Origin: Thunnus maccoyii
Lineage: Eukaryota; Chordata; Actinopteri; Scombriformes; Scombridae
Direction: 5' to 3'
Assembly: GCF_910596095.1 (NCBI RefSeq)
Contig: NC_056544.1
Location: forward strand, 11,083,155-11,147,154
DNA: 64,000 nt
Part shown: one piece after another, positions 34,346 to 46,261 of the stretch
Numbering within the stretch: position 1 is the stretch's first letter
How the letters are laid out: each line of letters starts with the position of its first letter
Made by a program: the position numbers and the translations under genes
Notes under the pieces: generated by a model
What the model was told of the DNA's origin: nothing
The model's database searches: none
The model's input: the letters and a program-made list of their open reading frames with translations, nothing else

Positions 34346-36289
34346 ACGATTAGCATCTTCTGGGGTGCACTCCAACTATAGGCTCATCCCCAAAAATAAT
34401 TACATTACACATAGTCAGGGAAAATGAATGGGGAGTGGCGAGCTCTGGTACGTGTCAAAGTGCTAGTAACCTGTCATCACACTATCCAGTCTGACCTGGG
34501 ACATTGGAAGACTTCTGCTTTTGCTTACTGTCTGTATTTCTTATGTTTAAAACCATTGTAATGCATTAAATAACGTGTTCTGAAGGTCCCCTTTTACTGA
34601 ATCGTTTAAAGCGTATTTTGGCGTTTAAAGCCAAAAGTTGACACTTAGAAGTCTCAAAGGGGCGAATGTGGAAGAATATTTTGTATACGCATTTGAATGT
34701 TTATGCTTTGTGTCAAAAGAGGATGCTTAAAAGTAACTGCAAGTAGATGTACCAGTATAATTAAAAAGAAGGCTCAAGGAAGCGGGGGTGCCTGTTGTGT
34801 TTCTTTGTGCAAGACTCAGGACAGAATGCACCTGTTTTCTCCGATAACTCATGAACCGCCCTTTGTCTGTTATGTTGGAGTATTAATACTTAATCAATTA
34901 ACATGTTATTGGGGCCACTACCTCCTTTTTAGTTAGGATTTGTTAGTGCCAGGAGGGAGCACTAACCCTTGTTCAATTTAATCAATGGATCAGTCCCATA
35001 CTTGTAAGTTCTTGTTCCAAACAGTGAACTCTGTTTACTGCAGCTCAAAGAAACAACCAATCACTTTTAGGATAAATGAAGACATTTATTAATAGCTAAA
35101 CGTCTTGAGGATACATAATAAAGCATAAGATAATATAAAGAAAATAATAAATAAAAAGAAAGTAAAATCAATCAATAAATAAGGTCTATAAATGGTAATA
35201 AAAATAATAAAGAAAATTATTCAGCAAGAGTGGCTCGAAGTGTATGACTCAAGGCTTAACGTGTTGCACCAGAGAATGCTAAGGGAAAGCTAATTCAACT
35301 TCTCTAAGTAAATTCTTTTAATTTTAACGTTATTCGACATCAACCCTTGATCACAAAGCCATGTTATGCCTTACTGTTGAAGTGTTTCGTCATGGTAGAG
35401 GCATCATCTTGGCAGGTCCAGCGTTGTTTGATGCAGCATCACCAGCGGTGTTTGGCATTAAAGAGCTGGGATCAGGCCGGTAACATGGTTACCAAACATT
35501 CATTAACTCTTGAAATAAGGGAATTTAACTCTTGTCAATAGAGGGCAGTATTGTTACCTGTAGCATAAAGTTAATAAAATCAAAGTCCTATATCTCTTTA
35601 GTAGATAGTCACACAACTATGAAAGTTATACCATTCTTCTTAAATAAGATGATATAAGTTGCATAATGATTAGACATTTAATTTACATGAATTTCAGGTT
35701 TGGCTCAGATTTGCAGGGAGGCTTCACAAAGTCCTCAGGAATGTGGGTTAATTTAAGGGTTTGGTGAGATAAGAGAGTCTGTTTTCCATCTCAGGTGGGA
35801 GTTGTTTTTCTCTGGGCCAAGTGGCCTGAGGGTCAGTTCATGCTTTTAGTTCAGGCCATAATTCAAATTGTTGGTCAGAAATGGTTTCTTTCTCTTTCTG
35901 AGTCTGTTGGGTATCACTGATCAATCCCCACTTAAAGGGTTACAAAGGTCAGTTCTGCAGGCCGAGGGTTTGCTCATACCAACTTCGGAATCCAGGTGAG
36001 TCTGTCTCTTTCTTATTCTTAGGAATCAGAGATTAGTTAACACAATTAATGAACAAGCGGTTGTCATCCCACAGTTAAGATACTATAAAAAAATCTTGTG
36101 TATTTTTTTTCATTCCAAGCGCATCACGGTCTTCTCTCAAGAAGAGATGCCTGTCATTGCTCCTGCAGACTCTGCCATAAAAGATCTTTGGAATAGATTG
36201 CATTTGGCTTCCATTGTACTGCTTATTAGCAAAATCTAGAAGTCAACTCCCCACCGAACCATTTGAAAGGGAAAATCTCCCACTTTCAT
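34346..36289. other. No gene recognised
   Basis: A strongly A-rich low-complexity stretch lies at 35100-35215 with many AATAAA strings. No ORF has splice support. Part of this region may be repeat-derived, but I cannot assign it. Confidence 0.4.
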
Positions 36290-37010
36290 TATGAGCTGGG
36301 TAGACTCCCAGCCTGGTTGCCAGAATAAAACGTTGGCATTGTATGTTTCTTCAAAAGACAGAAACGTTGAATATCTACATTTTAACATGTATAATACGTA
36401 GCATATTAACATTTCAACAATACGTATCATATTAAAATGTCAACAAAACATATCACATCTACATTTCTACAAAATGTATCATATCAAAATTTCAACAAAC
36501 TATCATATCAACATTTCCAAAATACGTATCATCTCAACATTTCTAAAGTGATGTAGTTCACATGTGATCTATATGAGCTGACTTTCCATGTTAGGAGGAG
36601 GAGGGGTTGGTGGATGGTTAGTAAGTTTTCTTCAAATCAGCAGAGTGTACAGTTCGAGACCACCTCGAAACCAGTGCCCACTCCGTTTCACTCGACAAAA
36701 CTGGGTGTTTTTAGTGAGACACTGGCCGTTTTTATTTTATTTATTTTATTTTAACCCAAACCATGATCTTTCACCACCAAGTGGTCTTTGTGCGTAAACC
36801 TAACCAGATCTTAACCACAGTGTTGTCACACCATAAAACATCATTATTCAACAGGTAGAAATGTTAATATGCTACATTTGAAGAAATGTTGATATGATAA
36901 CATATTACACGTGTTGAAATGTATATGTTCAACGTTTCTGTGGTTTGCAGAAACATTCAATGCCAACGTTTTGTTCTGGCGATTGGGTTGGGACTCTCTG
37001 TCCTGTTCTG
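36290..37010. mobile_element. DNA-transposon-like element with long inverted ends
   Basis: The left end (GACTCCCAGCCTGGTTGCCAG, then AAAACGTTGGCATTG) is mirrored at the right end (CAATGCCAACGTTTTGTTCTG, then GGGACTC). The inner parts of both arms carry AACATTTC and ATATCA motifs, also inverted. The left arm holds a 26-bp tandem repeat at about 36400-36545. The core contains the fish-common phrase AACCCAAACCATGATC. There is no transposase. Confidence 0.6.
36400..36545. repeat. 26-bp tandem repeat within the left arm
   Basis: About five to six degenerate units of the type ACATTTCAACAA plus TACGTATCATATT. The same motifs, fewer in number, appear inverted at 36850-36940. Confidence 0.6.
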
Positions 37011-39985
37011 TGGTGATACTCTTTTCAATGCAGTGGTCTCACTATTTGTTGTAAAACAGCAACTTCAATAAATGCAGGATCACTCTGGGTTACACCAAAA
37101 GTTACAACAAAACATCAGAGTGCTACGAGCATTAAAAATCCAGTCTTGAATTAATTGAATGTACAGGTGACAAACTCATTACTCATGAAAAGATCCCTTA
37201 GTCTTGTTTGCTACACTAAATATGGACAGTGGCCACCAAGAATGCCACCTATATCATGAATGTAGACACGATTTAGAACAAGATTTTGCAGTATTTCAGG
37301 CTCAGTATACTAAAATATTGCTAGATAATGTGCTTTGTGCTTCTTAAATGAAATAAAAGCCAGGTGAACTATTTTATTTTTTGTATTTAAGTGTGTTTGT
37401 AAAATAAGTTAGAACCCATCTACATGTTGCAGGCCAGAGAATTATTGTCAGTTCAAACATACTTACAAAAAAGTCTACACATTTATCATACCTTAAGTAC
37501 ATGGTAAGGACAGAGAGCGGGCTGTATTATTAAGTTCACACTGTTCCCCAGTCCTTACTCTGTAGGTACTGGCTAGTTACTCTATAAATACATGGTAATG
37601 ACAGGGAGCGGGCTGGATTATGTTCTCCCGTCCTTACTTAGCTGTTTGGTTCTGTTACCTTTCATGTCACAATCTAACAACATGCAACGTGTCATTAACA
37701 ACACACCAGACCAACATTTTGAACAGACAATGAGAAAACATTATTGAACATGATTAAATGGAATATGTTTCATTTATAACTTCTTAACTATATAAACTAC
37801 TATTATACAATATAAATATTCTATATAAGTTGTACTATATAAAACTTAACAAAAACTATATATAAAACTTAAACAACAAAATAACTCTTAACTAATCTAT
37901 CAAAATGTAGTTATAAAATGATTAATTTTAGTAAAAAAAACAAAAAAACAAGAACAAAACAGGAAACTATGTTTAAATTGTAAATGTTACAGACCAACAA
38001 CAACAACAACAAAAAAACAATTTTCAGGTACTTTATTCTTTCTACATCGCCACTTTAGTGGGAGGAGTTCATCAGTTCTTCGCAGTCTTTTTTATTTTGT
38101 TCTTCAGCATAGTGCATGAATGATTTTATGCAGGGCAGGAATCCACAAATCCTTTAAATTGCAATGCGAAATCTTTTAGGGTTGTCCCTTCAGTGTGGCT
38201 AGAGACACCAAAGTTTTCCCCTCCTGAAGCTATATCCACCTGTTATCACAATTATTGAAGTGTATTACAGTATAGTGAGGTCTAAAACACACATGCACAC
38301 AATTGTTACATAACAGCATTCATTACATTAACGCCCCCCCCCCCCCCCCACCCCCATCCACACACCCACAATTAAAAATGATAGTTACAAGTTATTCTGA
38401 TATTACGTAATTTGTAGTAGTGAATAACAGTTTAAAAAAAGCACGATGGCACCACAAATACAGGTATAACATTTTCACACACAGTGCACATACTGTACCT
38501 CGGCAATGATGCTTGTCAGAGCCATCGTTGTTCTGTCCACATGATCCATGGTTTCAAGGCTTGGGACACACAGAGATTGATTTTGTTTTTAAATTTGATT
38601 TGGTATGTTTTTCAGGACATACTCATACCTCTGCATGTAAGGTATAGTCAAGTGTTATATTTCTTTCCCGTACTTGTTAGGTGTTAGGTAATAAACAGTA
38701 CTGTGCTCTAGGTTTAATACACAGTACAAACTGTAACTCACTATATATTAAATGAAAAAACAGACATTAATGTTACTCCCTAAAGTAGAGTAAAATATGC
38801 CATCTAAGGTAACATATTCCTTCAGCATTTAATTTAAAACAGCATGGACCATGTGAGTTTACATTCTGGACACAGAGGTAACTTGTAACCTTGCCGAAGT
38901 TCGCCAAGCATGGTGGCTAATTGGCGATTAGCATAACTCGCGATTAGCATGCTAATACACATGAATTTGGTTGTTAAGACTTTACCATAAGGCAGGCAAC
39001 ACATTACGATAAGACACACAATGTTGCACATCATAAATATGACTGCTCACCTAACAGGAGAATATGACAGAAGCAGGTGATTTGAAGCTAGTGAATGCAG
39101 AGAGTGAGCAACTGGCTCTTGCAGGCTAACTGCCCCAGGTACAGCCATCTGTCCGTAAATTCCGGTAAGTTACATGGTAAGTGATGGGAAGTTACACCGT
39201 AAAACGCGGGCTGTATTATAAAGTGTTACCGACAATTTTATCCGTCATTACTCCGACAAGTTAATTCTGATTAAAAAAAATTATGACTAAGCACTATGAC
39301 ATGTATTTTTTAAAATATGATGATGTACACAAAAAAATATTTCACGTTGTTATCCTTTTATTTGTAATCTTTTGAATGTCTGTGCGTTGCTGCGTGTCCT
39401 GTGTGTGTAACAAGCAGAGTGTATGTTGTGCACCCACCTATGTAGGCGCATATTACTATCTTGATAATGCGCCCTTAAAATAACAGTGAAACAATGCGCC
39501 ATTAATTTCAGACCAGGTTTTTGTTGGTCAATAGTGCAATCGCTCTTTGCTGCCTCAAGATAGCAATGCGCCAGCAATACGCCTGACTACACTTCATTTT
39601 AAGACCAACACGCCCATGGGTGCTTTGGTGGGCACAAGTGCATCTGCTATTTAAACAACATGGGTGCTGGAGGGGACAAAGACACTTGCATCGCACTTTG
39701 TATCGGGCGCTGAGCGTAAGATAAGACCCTTTATCTTCAACATGGCCTGACCAAAAGTATGTTGTTTGAAGCCCTGTCATCACCTTTATCACCACACCAT
39801 CACACCTGTTCTGAACTCAGACACATACACTTAATTCACTGTTGCCTGACAGAGTTGCCTAATTGGTGTTGCAAACTTACTCCTCCTTACTCCTCACCTA
39901 CACCAGTCCTGCAGCACAGTCACAGGTGTAAGATATTATAATGATTAACTAATCAGTTGCATTTTCTGAGTTTAGATGTGAAGTG
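37011..39985. other. No gene recognised; scattered repeat motifs
   Basis: A phrase ACATGGTAAGGACAGAGAGC with GCGGGCTGTATTAT occurs at about 37500-37530, in altered form at 37590-37620, and again at about 39172-39225, always in the same orientation. A 16-base C run lies at 38334-38349. The ORFs here are short and unsupported. Confidence 0.4.
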
Positions 39986-39989
39986 GGAC

Positions 39990-40350
39990 CACAGATATAG
40001 TATATCATATGTAGGATGTTTGTACAGATGTAGTGTATCATATGTACTGTATGACCATAGAGATATAGAGATATAGTATATCCTATATAATGTGTGACCA
40101 TAGAGAGATAGTTTATCATATGTTGATATAACTATAGATATAGTTTATCATATGTTGCTATAACAATAGATATAGTCAATCATATGTTGATATAATCATA
40201 GAGATATACTGTAGGTTATCATATGTTGATATGACCATAGATATAGTTTATCATATGTTGATATAACAATAGATATAGTCAATCATATGTTGATATAATC
40301 ATGGAGCTTTACTGTAGGTTATCATATCTTGATATGATCATAGAGATTTT
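39990..40350. repeat. AT-rich minisatellite with higher-order structure
   Basis: The basic unit is 32 bp (TAGTTTATCATATGTTGATA, then TAACTATAGATA). In the better part (from about 40105) every third unit is extended to 39 bp by ATACTG, giving a higher-order repeat of about 103 bp. Units become more diverged to the left. Confidence 0.8.
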
Positions 40351-40528
40351 TAATTCTGTTTGAGTTGCAAAAAGCTTTGTAGCCTTCCTCAGAGCTTCCA
40401 TGGAAATTTACAGTTTGCACTTTCCACTCATGTTCTTCATGCAGCCTTACAGCAATCCAAACAATGCTGATTTACTGATTTAATTATTCACAAATTGACT
40501 GGCACGCCAAGCCAAGGGTGTTCCAAGC

Positions 40529-41186
40529 CCTATGAACACGTATTGTCAGCCAGCACTTTTCCAAAACTGCATCCTAAAATCAATTCGATAGGTGAACAGG
40601 TTTAATGACAGTGTAATTCTAATACCATATGGTATTTAAATTTGCATGTCTAATTCTCGTTCAACAATAACCATAAAAGCCATTGTGTGAAAGCTAATGT
40701 CAGGATTTGATTTCTTGGGATCAATTATTCATTCTAACCTTCTACTGGGTCCATCACCCAAAGGTTTGTCTGTCTGCCTGTCACAGGTTGTCACTGTCAT
40801 GTCAACACATGGACAGAAAAATTCTCTCTCAACCTTGCCTGTTGGAAGAGGGTGTTATGTGTCGTTATTTCACTGCCTCAAGCACAGTGAGGATATATAA
40901 GAGAAGGACTGATCACCATGATTATCAACTGGCAGGTAAATGAAGAGAGGAGGAGGAGAATGAAGATTTGATTCTTTAAAACAGTAACTCTTGATGGATT
41001 CTCTTTCCCCAGCAATTTGTAATTCAAGAACATATGCTGCTGGTTAAAATGATTAAAAACATCATCACAAAGCCTCCATTTCCTCTGAATTTATTGGCAG
41101 CGACAGATATTTATTCAATAAATTCACTCATGCCACAAAGTTACCTCCTTCATGTTTTGTAAAATACATACTTTTCAAACATGTAA
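40529..41186. repeat. Dispersed repeat, copy 2 (partner at 6521-7196)
   Basis: Same sequence and orientation as 6521-7196. It lacks the (TC)n expansion and has a small insertion (TCACTGTCATG) near 40790. No ORF of substance is present. Confidence 0.8.
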
Positions 41187-44100
41187 AAAGAAGTTGAACC
41201 AGAAGGTAACTACACATTTGTGATCCCTTAATTTCCAGTACAACAATGACCTTCTATGGACACTAGATGGAGTCAGTAGACAGAATAAGGCTTAAAGCCA
41301 CCAGGGAAGGTTTACATTCAGATTACTTCACAATAAACATTACATCGACATTATTACGGTGGCATTTAAGTATTTCTGATTTTCTGTTGCATCAGTTTCT
41401 GAAGACAAATTTGGACCTTTAGGTTGAAAAAAGCTGACTCCTTTTTATCCACAAAGCCAGTTTTAGGTCAAATCAAGTCAAGTCAATTTTATTTGTATAG
41501 CCAAAAAACGACAACAATAAAAAAAACAGATTAGATTCTAAAAAAAATGTCCAAAGTCATGGGAATTTTGGGTACTTTCCCATATTCCAGTTCTAGTGTC
41601 AAGGACAGATAACAGAAACAAATGAAGGTGAGGCCTTTGGCATCTCTGTCAAAACTTTCGACTGGACCCCTGCAAACTTAAGAAATAATTGTTCCACAGT
41701 GCTCACTTCTTTTGGTTTTAGTTTCTATTTAATTCAAAATAAAGAGAGAACTGATAACCTCCAGACAATTTATTAGCAACCAGGAAACAGACTAATCTTT
41801 GGTCTCATGTAAAATGAGGTTATTTATTTATTATGTCCAATTATTTATTTTTACAGAGTATGACAGGGTCAGACAGTCGACATTCTTCTGCTGAGCCAGG
41901 TTCATCACTTCACCTAACGTCAGCCTAACCAGTTTAGCAGCTGTCAACAAGTGTGTACATATACACCTTCTGCAATGACTGATGTGTCTCAGTGGGTGTG
42001 AGGGATCGAAACCATATGACTGCAGTGGCTTTAACTCTGTTACTCTTTCTTAGCGGACTAGATGATCAGTAATCTTCTCTATATCCCTGCCTGTGGTGTA
42101 GGCTCTCACTATGTGATGGATAATCAATGATGTATAGGACATTGTTGCAGCTGGTCTGGGCCTACAGCATCTCAGCTCATGACATCCACGGTGTATGCAA
42201 CAAATAACTTTTGAGGAAAAGGTCATTTGTACCTTAATAAAGCCTCTTCTTTCCAGTCTGTATAGTTTGGCTTTGGTACATACTATTGATAAGCATACAG
42301 ACAAATGGATAACAGCATAATATAACATTTTAATATTATTCTTCCATGCATGTTAGTGTAAAAATCTGAATGGGATATATTTTATAACTGGTCCCCTGAC
42401 TTTTCATCTTGTGCCATCATCAAGTCAAAATTGTATCACAATAAGCATGCTAATATGCTAAACTAAGATGAATTTGTTAAACATTACCTGCTAAATATCA
42501 ACAAGTTAGAATTGTCATGGTGAGCATTTTAGCATGTTGATGGTAGCTGCTAACATTTCTTCACATATTACATGTTTGAAGGTTTGACAAAAACTGACAT
42601 TATTTTGAAGGCCCCCTCCAGACATGTTTTTGGACATACAAAAATGCTTTGCATTGAATGATAAGTTGCATCTGATATGTTTTTTCAACAAAAAAGTTAA
42701 ATGAACTAGTTAAAAAACATGATGATATTATGAACCAATAAGTTAAACGCATTTTTGAGTGGAGGGGGACTTTTCTACACATGCTAGCCATCACCTGCAT
42801 CTACAGTGGAGCATAAGAGGGAAAAAAAGAGACAAAACTAAGTTAGATGATATATTATGAGCCCTGATCGTGGTACTCAAAAAGCCTAAGAAAAGTTGTA
42901 GCTGCAGTATTTTGTTATGTTGACATCACATGCACAACTTGACGACTGCAGGATTGTCCATAAAACTAAGGCTACGTAGGTCTAGCTGCTTAAACAGGGG
43001 TTACATGAAGTCAAATCCATCCTCTTTAAGCAATTAAACGAACCCGTGTTTTCCTCTCCATAACTCTTCTGCTGAAAGATTCCAAGGTGAAAGTCAGGGT
43101 TGCGCTTAAGGACTTCAACACAAAAGGATCCCCAGTGCTGGGGGACATTTTCCCTCCCAGGCAGCTGTTTCCAGTATTTACCTCTCTCCCCCCTCAACAG
43201 TATAGTATCTGCACAAGAGAAAGGGTTTTGCCCCCTGATGTCTTTACCAGCCTGGGCAGCCATGGGACTGAGAGAGGCCAGGCAAATAGGAAATGCAATT
43301 AGAAGACACAGTAAAAGGGAACATTAGCAGCCACAGACAAAAGAGGTCAGAGTCCTGCAACCCCAGGTGAGGAAGGAGGTCGTAATTATAAACACCCATT
43401 CCCTTTCCTGCATCAGGAGGGGTAGGAAGGTGGCCGGCCAGGCTGTGACACAATGGCCCGTAATCGTCGCCAGTGGTCTGAGTGCTGTCCACACTGCTGA
43501 CAGTCAAGATCCCCAAAGTACAGTCAGTGATGACTCTAATAATATGTGGAAGTCTTGTAGCCTCAGACTGATTGGATGCTCTTGATCCCAGTAGCACACT
43601 TGGCCCAAATAATGACCTACTTGTAAAATAAGGACTTAAGAAATAAAGTATGGATAGTAAAGGATTGTTCACACCTCATGTAAAAGCCAAGTAGAAAAGT
43701 GTTTAGTGTTATAATAATATAGGTCATATAATGAAATTATAACTCAACATTTTTGGCACTGGTGTCTGTTTTATTGCAAAATTGTGGTCAATGACAAAAA
43801 GATTATGTCAACAATTTTGATAGCCAATTGTTTTGAGATACATGTCAAACCCTCTCTTGGAGCCTTTGTGTTAAACGCTCACAAGCTGACATGGTACACC
43901 CAGTCCGTTTTACACAAATAACTTGACTGTTGGGTTCAACTGTCAGATTCAAAACAGCTGCCTCCATCGGTTCACTGTCTAATATGTACTGTGTACACTG
44001 TGTAATGTTTTACCCGAGCCTTTGAAGCATTTAAACCAGTACCAGTTTTAGTTGATTATGGCCAAAAATTTCATTTTAGAATTAAATCCACTTTGTACAA

Positions 44101-45850
44101 GGGTCATAACCTTCAAATTTTGTTTGGGTTCTCCTGACTCTTGCCTTTAAAGCTGAACACTTATTTCCACTGTCTTCTTGTGTATTTATAGGTTGGTATC
44201 ATTGTTGTAATTGTATTTTTTTTAAAAACTTTTTTCTCTGTACCTATTCTGTGATTTGTATTGTCTCGTAGAACAGGCACCTGCAGTAAAAAAGTTTGTA
44301 ACTGAGCCAGAATGGTCACATGTATTAACATAATCAAAATATAATTGTTATTTTTACTGTTAAAAAAATAATGAAATAAACCCCAGGGGGTTGTTTCATT
44401 CTCAAAGCGGCCAGGAAAATAAAAGGTGGGAAAGTAGAACTCCACTTCCGTTAACAGTTATTGCTGCTGTAGATAGCCTTTGAGCTCCAGTATGTCTGCG
44501 CAGGGTTGCTGGAAGTATGTAATTCTGTTTGGATGACAGTTGGATTAAAAACATAAAAGTTATGAACAAAAACATGATTGTTTAGCAATAGTATTTTGAA
44601 ACCCTGCTGAAGTTATGCATGCAGGCAAGACTTAACTGTGTATTTTCTGTCTGTAGTCTACTAGTTTTGACTACTGTATATTATAGGATCATGAAATTGT
44701 AAGTACAAATTAATTAATTCTTCTGTAATATTTATTGTCAGTGCACTGTGTCAGTTTAAGGCAAAACATGCTCTGAAACAATAGTCAACAGTGTTATTGA
44801 GCAAGGGGAATAAAGAAATGACATGACTCGACAGGAAAATACATTGAGGTTACAGGAAACATGTTTGCGCCGACCAGTATCATTATGATGATTTTCCAGT
44901 GGTCGTTTTAACACATCCTATAAAATGACTCCCAGAAGCATCCAACCACTTGACCTTTAATATCCTCACAGTGACTCCTGCAGTAAACTGCACACCCCAA
45001 CGTGGAAAAACACTTGATGTTAAACAAAGGATATCCTTTAGACAGGAGCTCTGCCTTTGCTCAAGTCTATGTACTGTATTTATTAATTGGCACCAACACA
45101 ATACACTCTTACTCCTTGAATTACCAGTATGTTCCCATCCTTTCACAGTACAACGAACAGGATGTTTGTCTGTTCTCATGATCGTTTGTTTCCTTGCCCC
45201 ATTTTGGCTCCATGGTTTTGTTTTACTGATTCAAATGACATTCAGTTTTTATTGCAGAGATGTAAAGAACGTTCCATTCATATACTAAATATTCAAACAG
45301 GGGATTTCTCTCTACAAACAACCCTGTTTGTATTTTCTTACTGATGTGGTGAGGGGGGTACAATCTATTTCTTTGTTTTATAACCCAAGGAATCACCAAA
45401 GATTAAAGATACAATCTGGCTACAATTGCTATTTTTAGACTTGTAATGGAAAGGGTCAAAGCTCCATCTTTCCCCCCCTTATGTGTTCTTCATAAGAGAT
45501 TTATTAGGATTTTATTTAGAGTATTGATATCTGTGTTTTCTACAGTTAAGAGACGGGACATTGTTTTTAACAACAGCATGTACAGTATGCAAGAGTGTTC
45601 ATGGGGGTTCCTCCCATCTGCCTCCACCGACCCACGGACAGGTTGGCAGGTAAACATAAACATGCTGGAAGGATTAAATCATGTTGCCAGTAGATCTAGC
45701 TTTCACATCGCATGGGGGGAGTGGGGAGTCATTTGTAGACAATTAGTCACACAATAGGTGACGCACATGGAGACAAACAGTTATTTCCGGCTCTGAATAG
45801 GGTAATATCTCAAATAGCTTTGTTTATAAAGAAGAGACAGGCACAGTTGA
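41187..45850. other. Intergenic, downstream of plvap; no gene recognised
   Basis: The longest frame (43244-43672, minus, 142 codons) has no protein-like features and no splice context. The LINE tail fragment at 41463-41505 is the only repeat I can place. The rest looks unique. Confidence 0.45.
41463..41505 (-). mobile_element. LINE/SINE 3'-tail remnant
   Basis: The string CAAGTCAAGTCAATTTTATT plus TGTATAGCC is the reverse complement of the tail of L2-type fish LINEs and of SINEs that share it. Only the tail is present. Confidence 0.5.
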
Positions 45851-45854
45851 TGTG

Positions 45855-46183
45855 CTTAAGTTTGAACAAAGCCTTTATTTTTACATGTTCACAGTGTAAA
45901 AATACTATGTGCTTATTCATGCTAAGTTGCATACTGTGTAGATACAAATGATTAACACACAAAGTTCACATTTTACATTGAAAAGTGCAAATGTTATTCA
46001 AATTCCTTTTAAATATGCATATTGTAGTATAAACAATCATAAACAGTGTATATTATATGGTACATTGATTGATACTGTGTACAATATGTGAACTCAATAT
46101 GAGAAGCTTACATTTAGCTGTGTGTAATAGCTTAATATGAGGATAAATCTCTTGCAGTTTTTGGTTTTCCTCATCAAGGTGGA
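45855..46183 (-). other. plvap: 3' UTR of plvap
   Basis: After the TAG at 46186-46184 the minus strand runs about 305 bases to an AATAAA (plus-strand TTTATT at 45874-45879). The cleavage site would be near 45855. The position of the signal is seen; the end is inferred. Confidence 0.55.
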
Positions 46184-46217
46184 CTAACCCAACATTCTGG
46201 AAAGATCCTGTTTCTCC
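46184..46217 (-). CDS. plvap: plvap coding exon 6 and stop (residues 720-730)
   Basis: Acceptor CTTTTTTCCAG, then 34 bases encoding (E)EKQDLSRMLG and TAG. The GA left by exon 5 joins G to give Glu. The short C terminus and stop fit the family's ending. Confidence 0.7.
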
Positions 46218-46227
46218 CTGGAAAAAA

Positions 46228-46261
<34 letters not shown>

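Noticed and set aside
39990..40350. CRISPR-like array
   Set aside because: Units are directly joined with no unique spacers, in a eukaryotic genome; it is a minisatellite.
43244..43672. 142-codon minus-strand ORF
   Set aside because: No recognisable domain, no splice context, overlapping frames open on the other strand.
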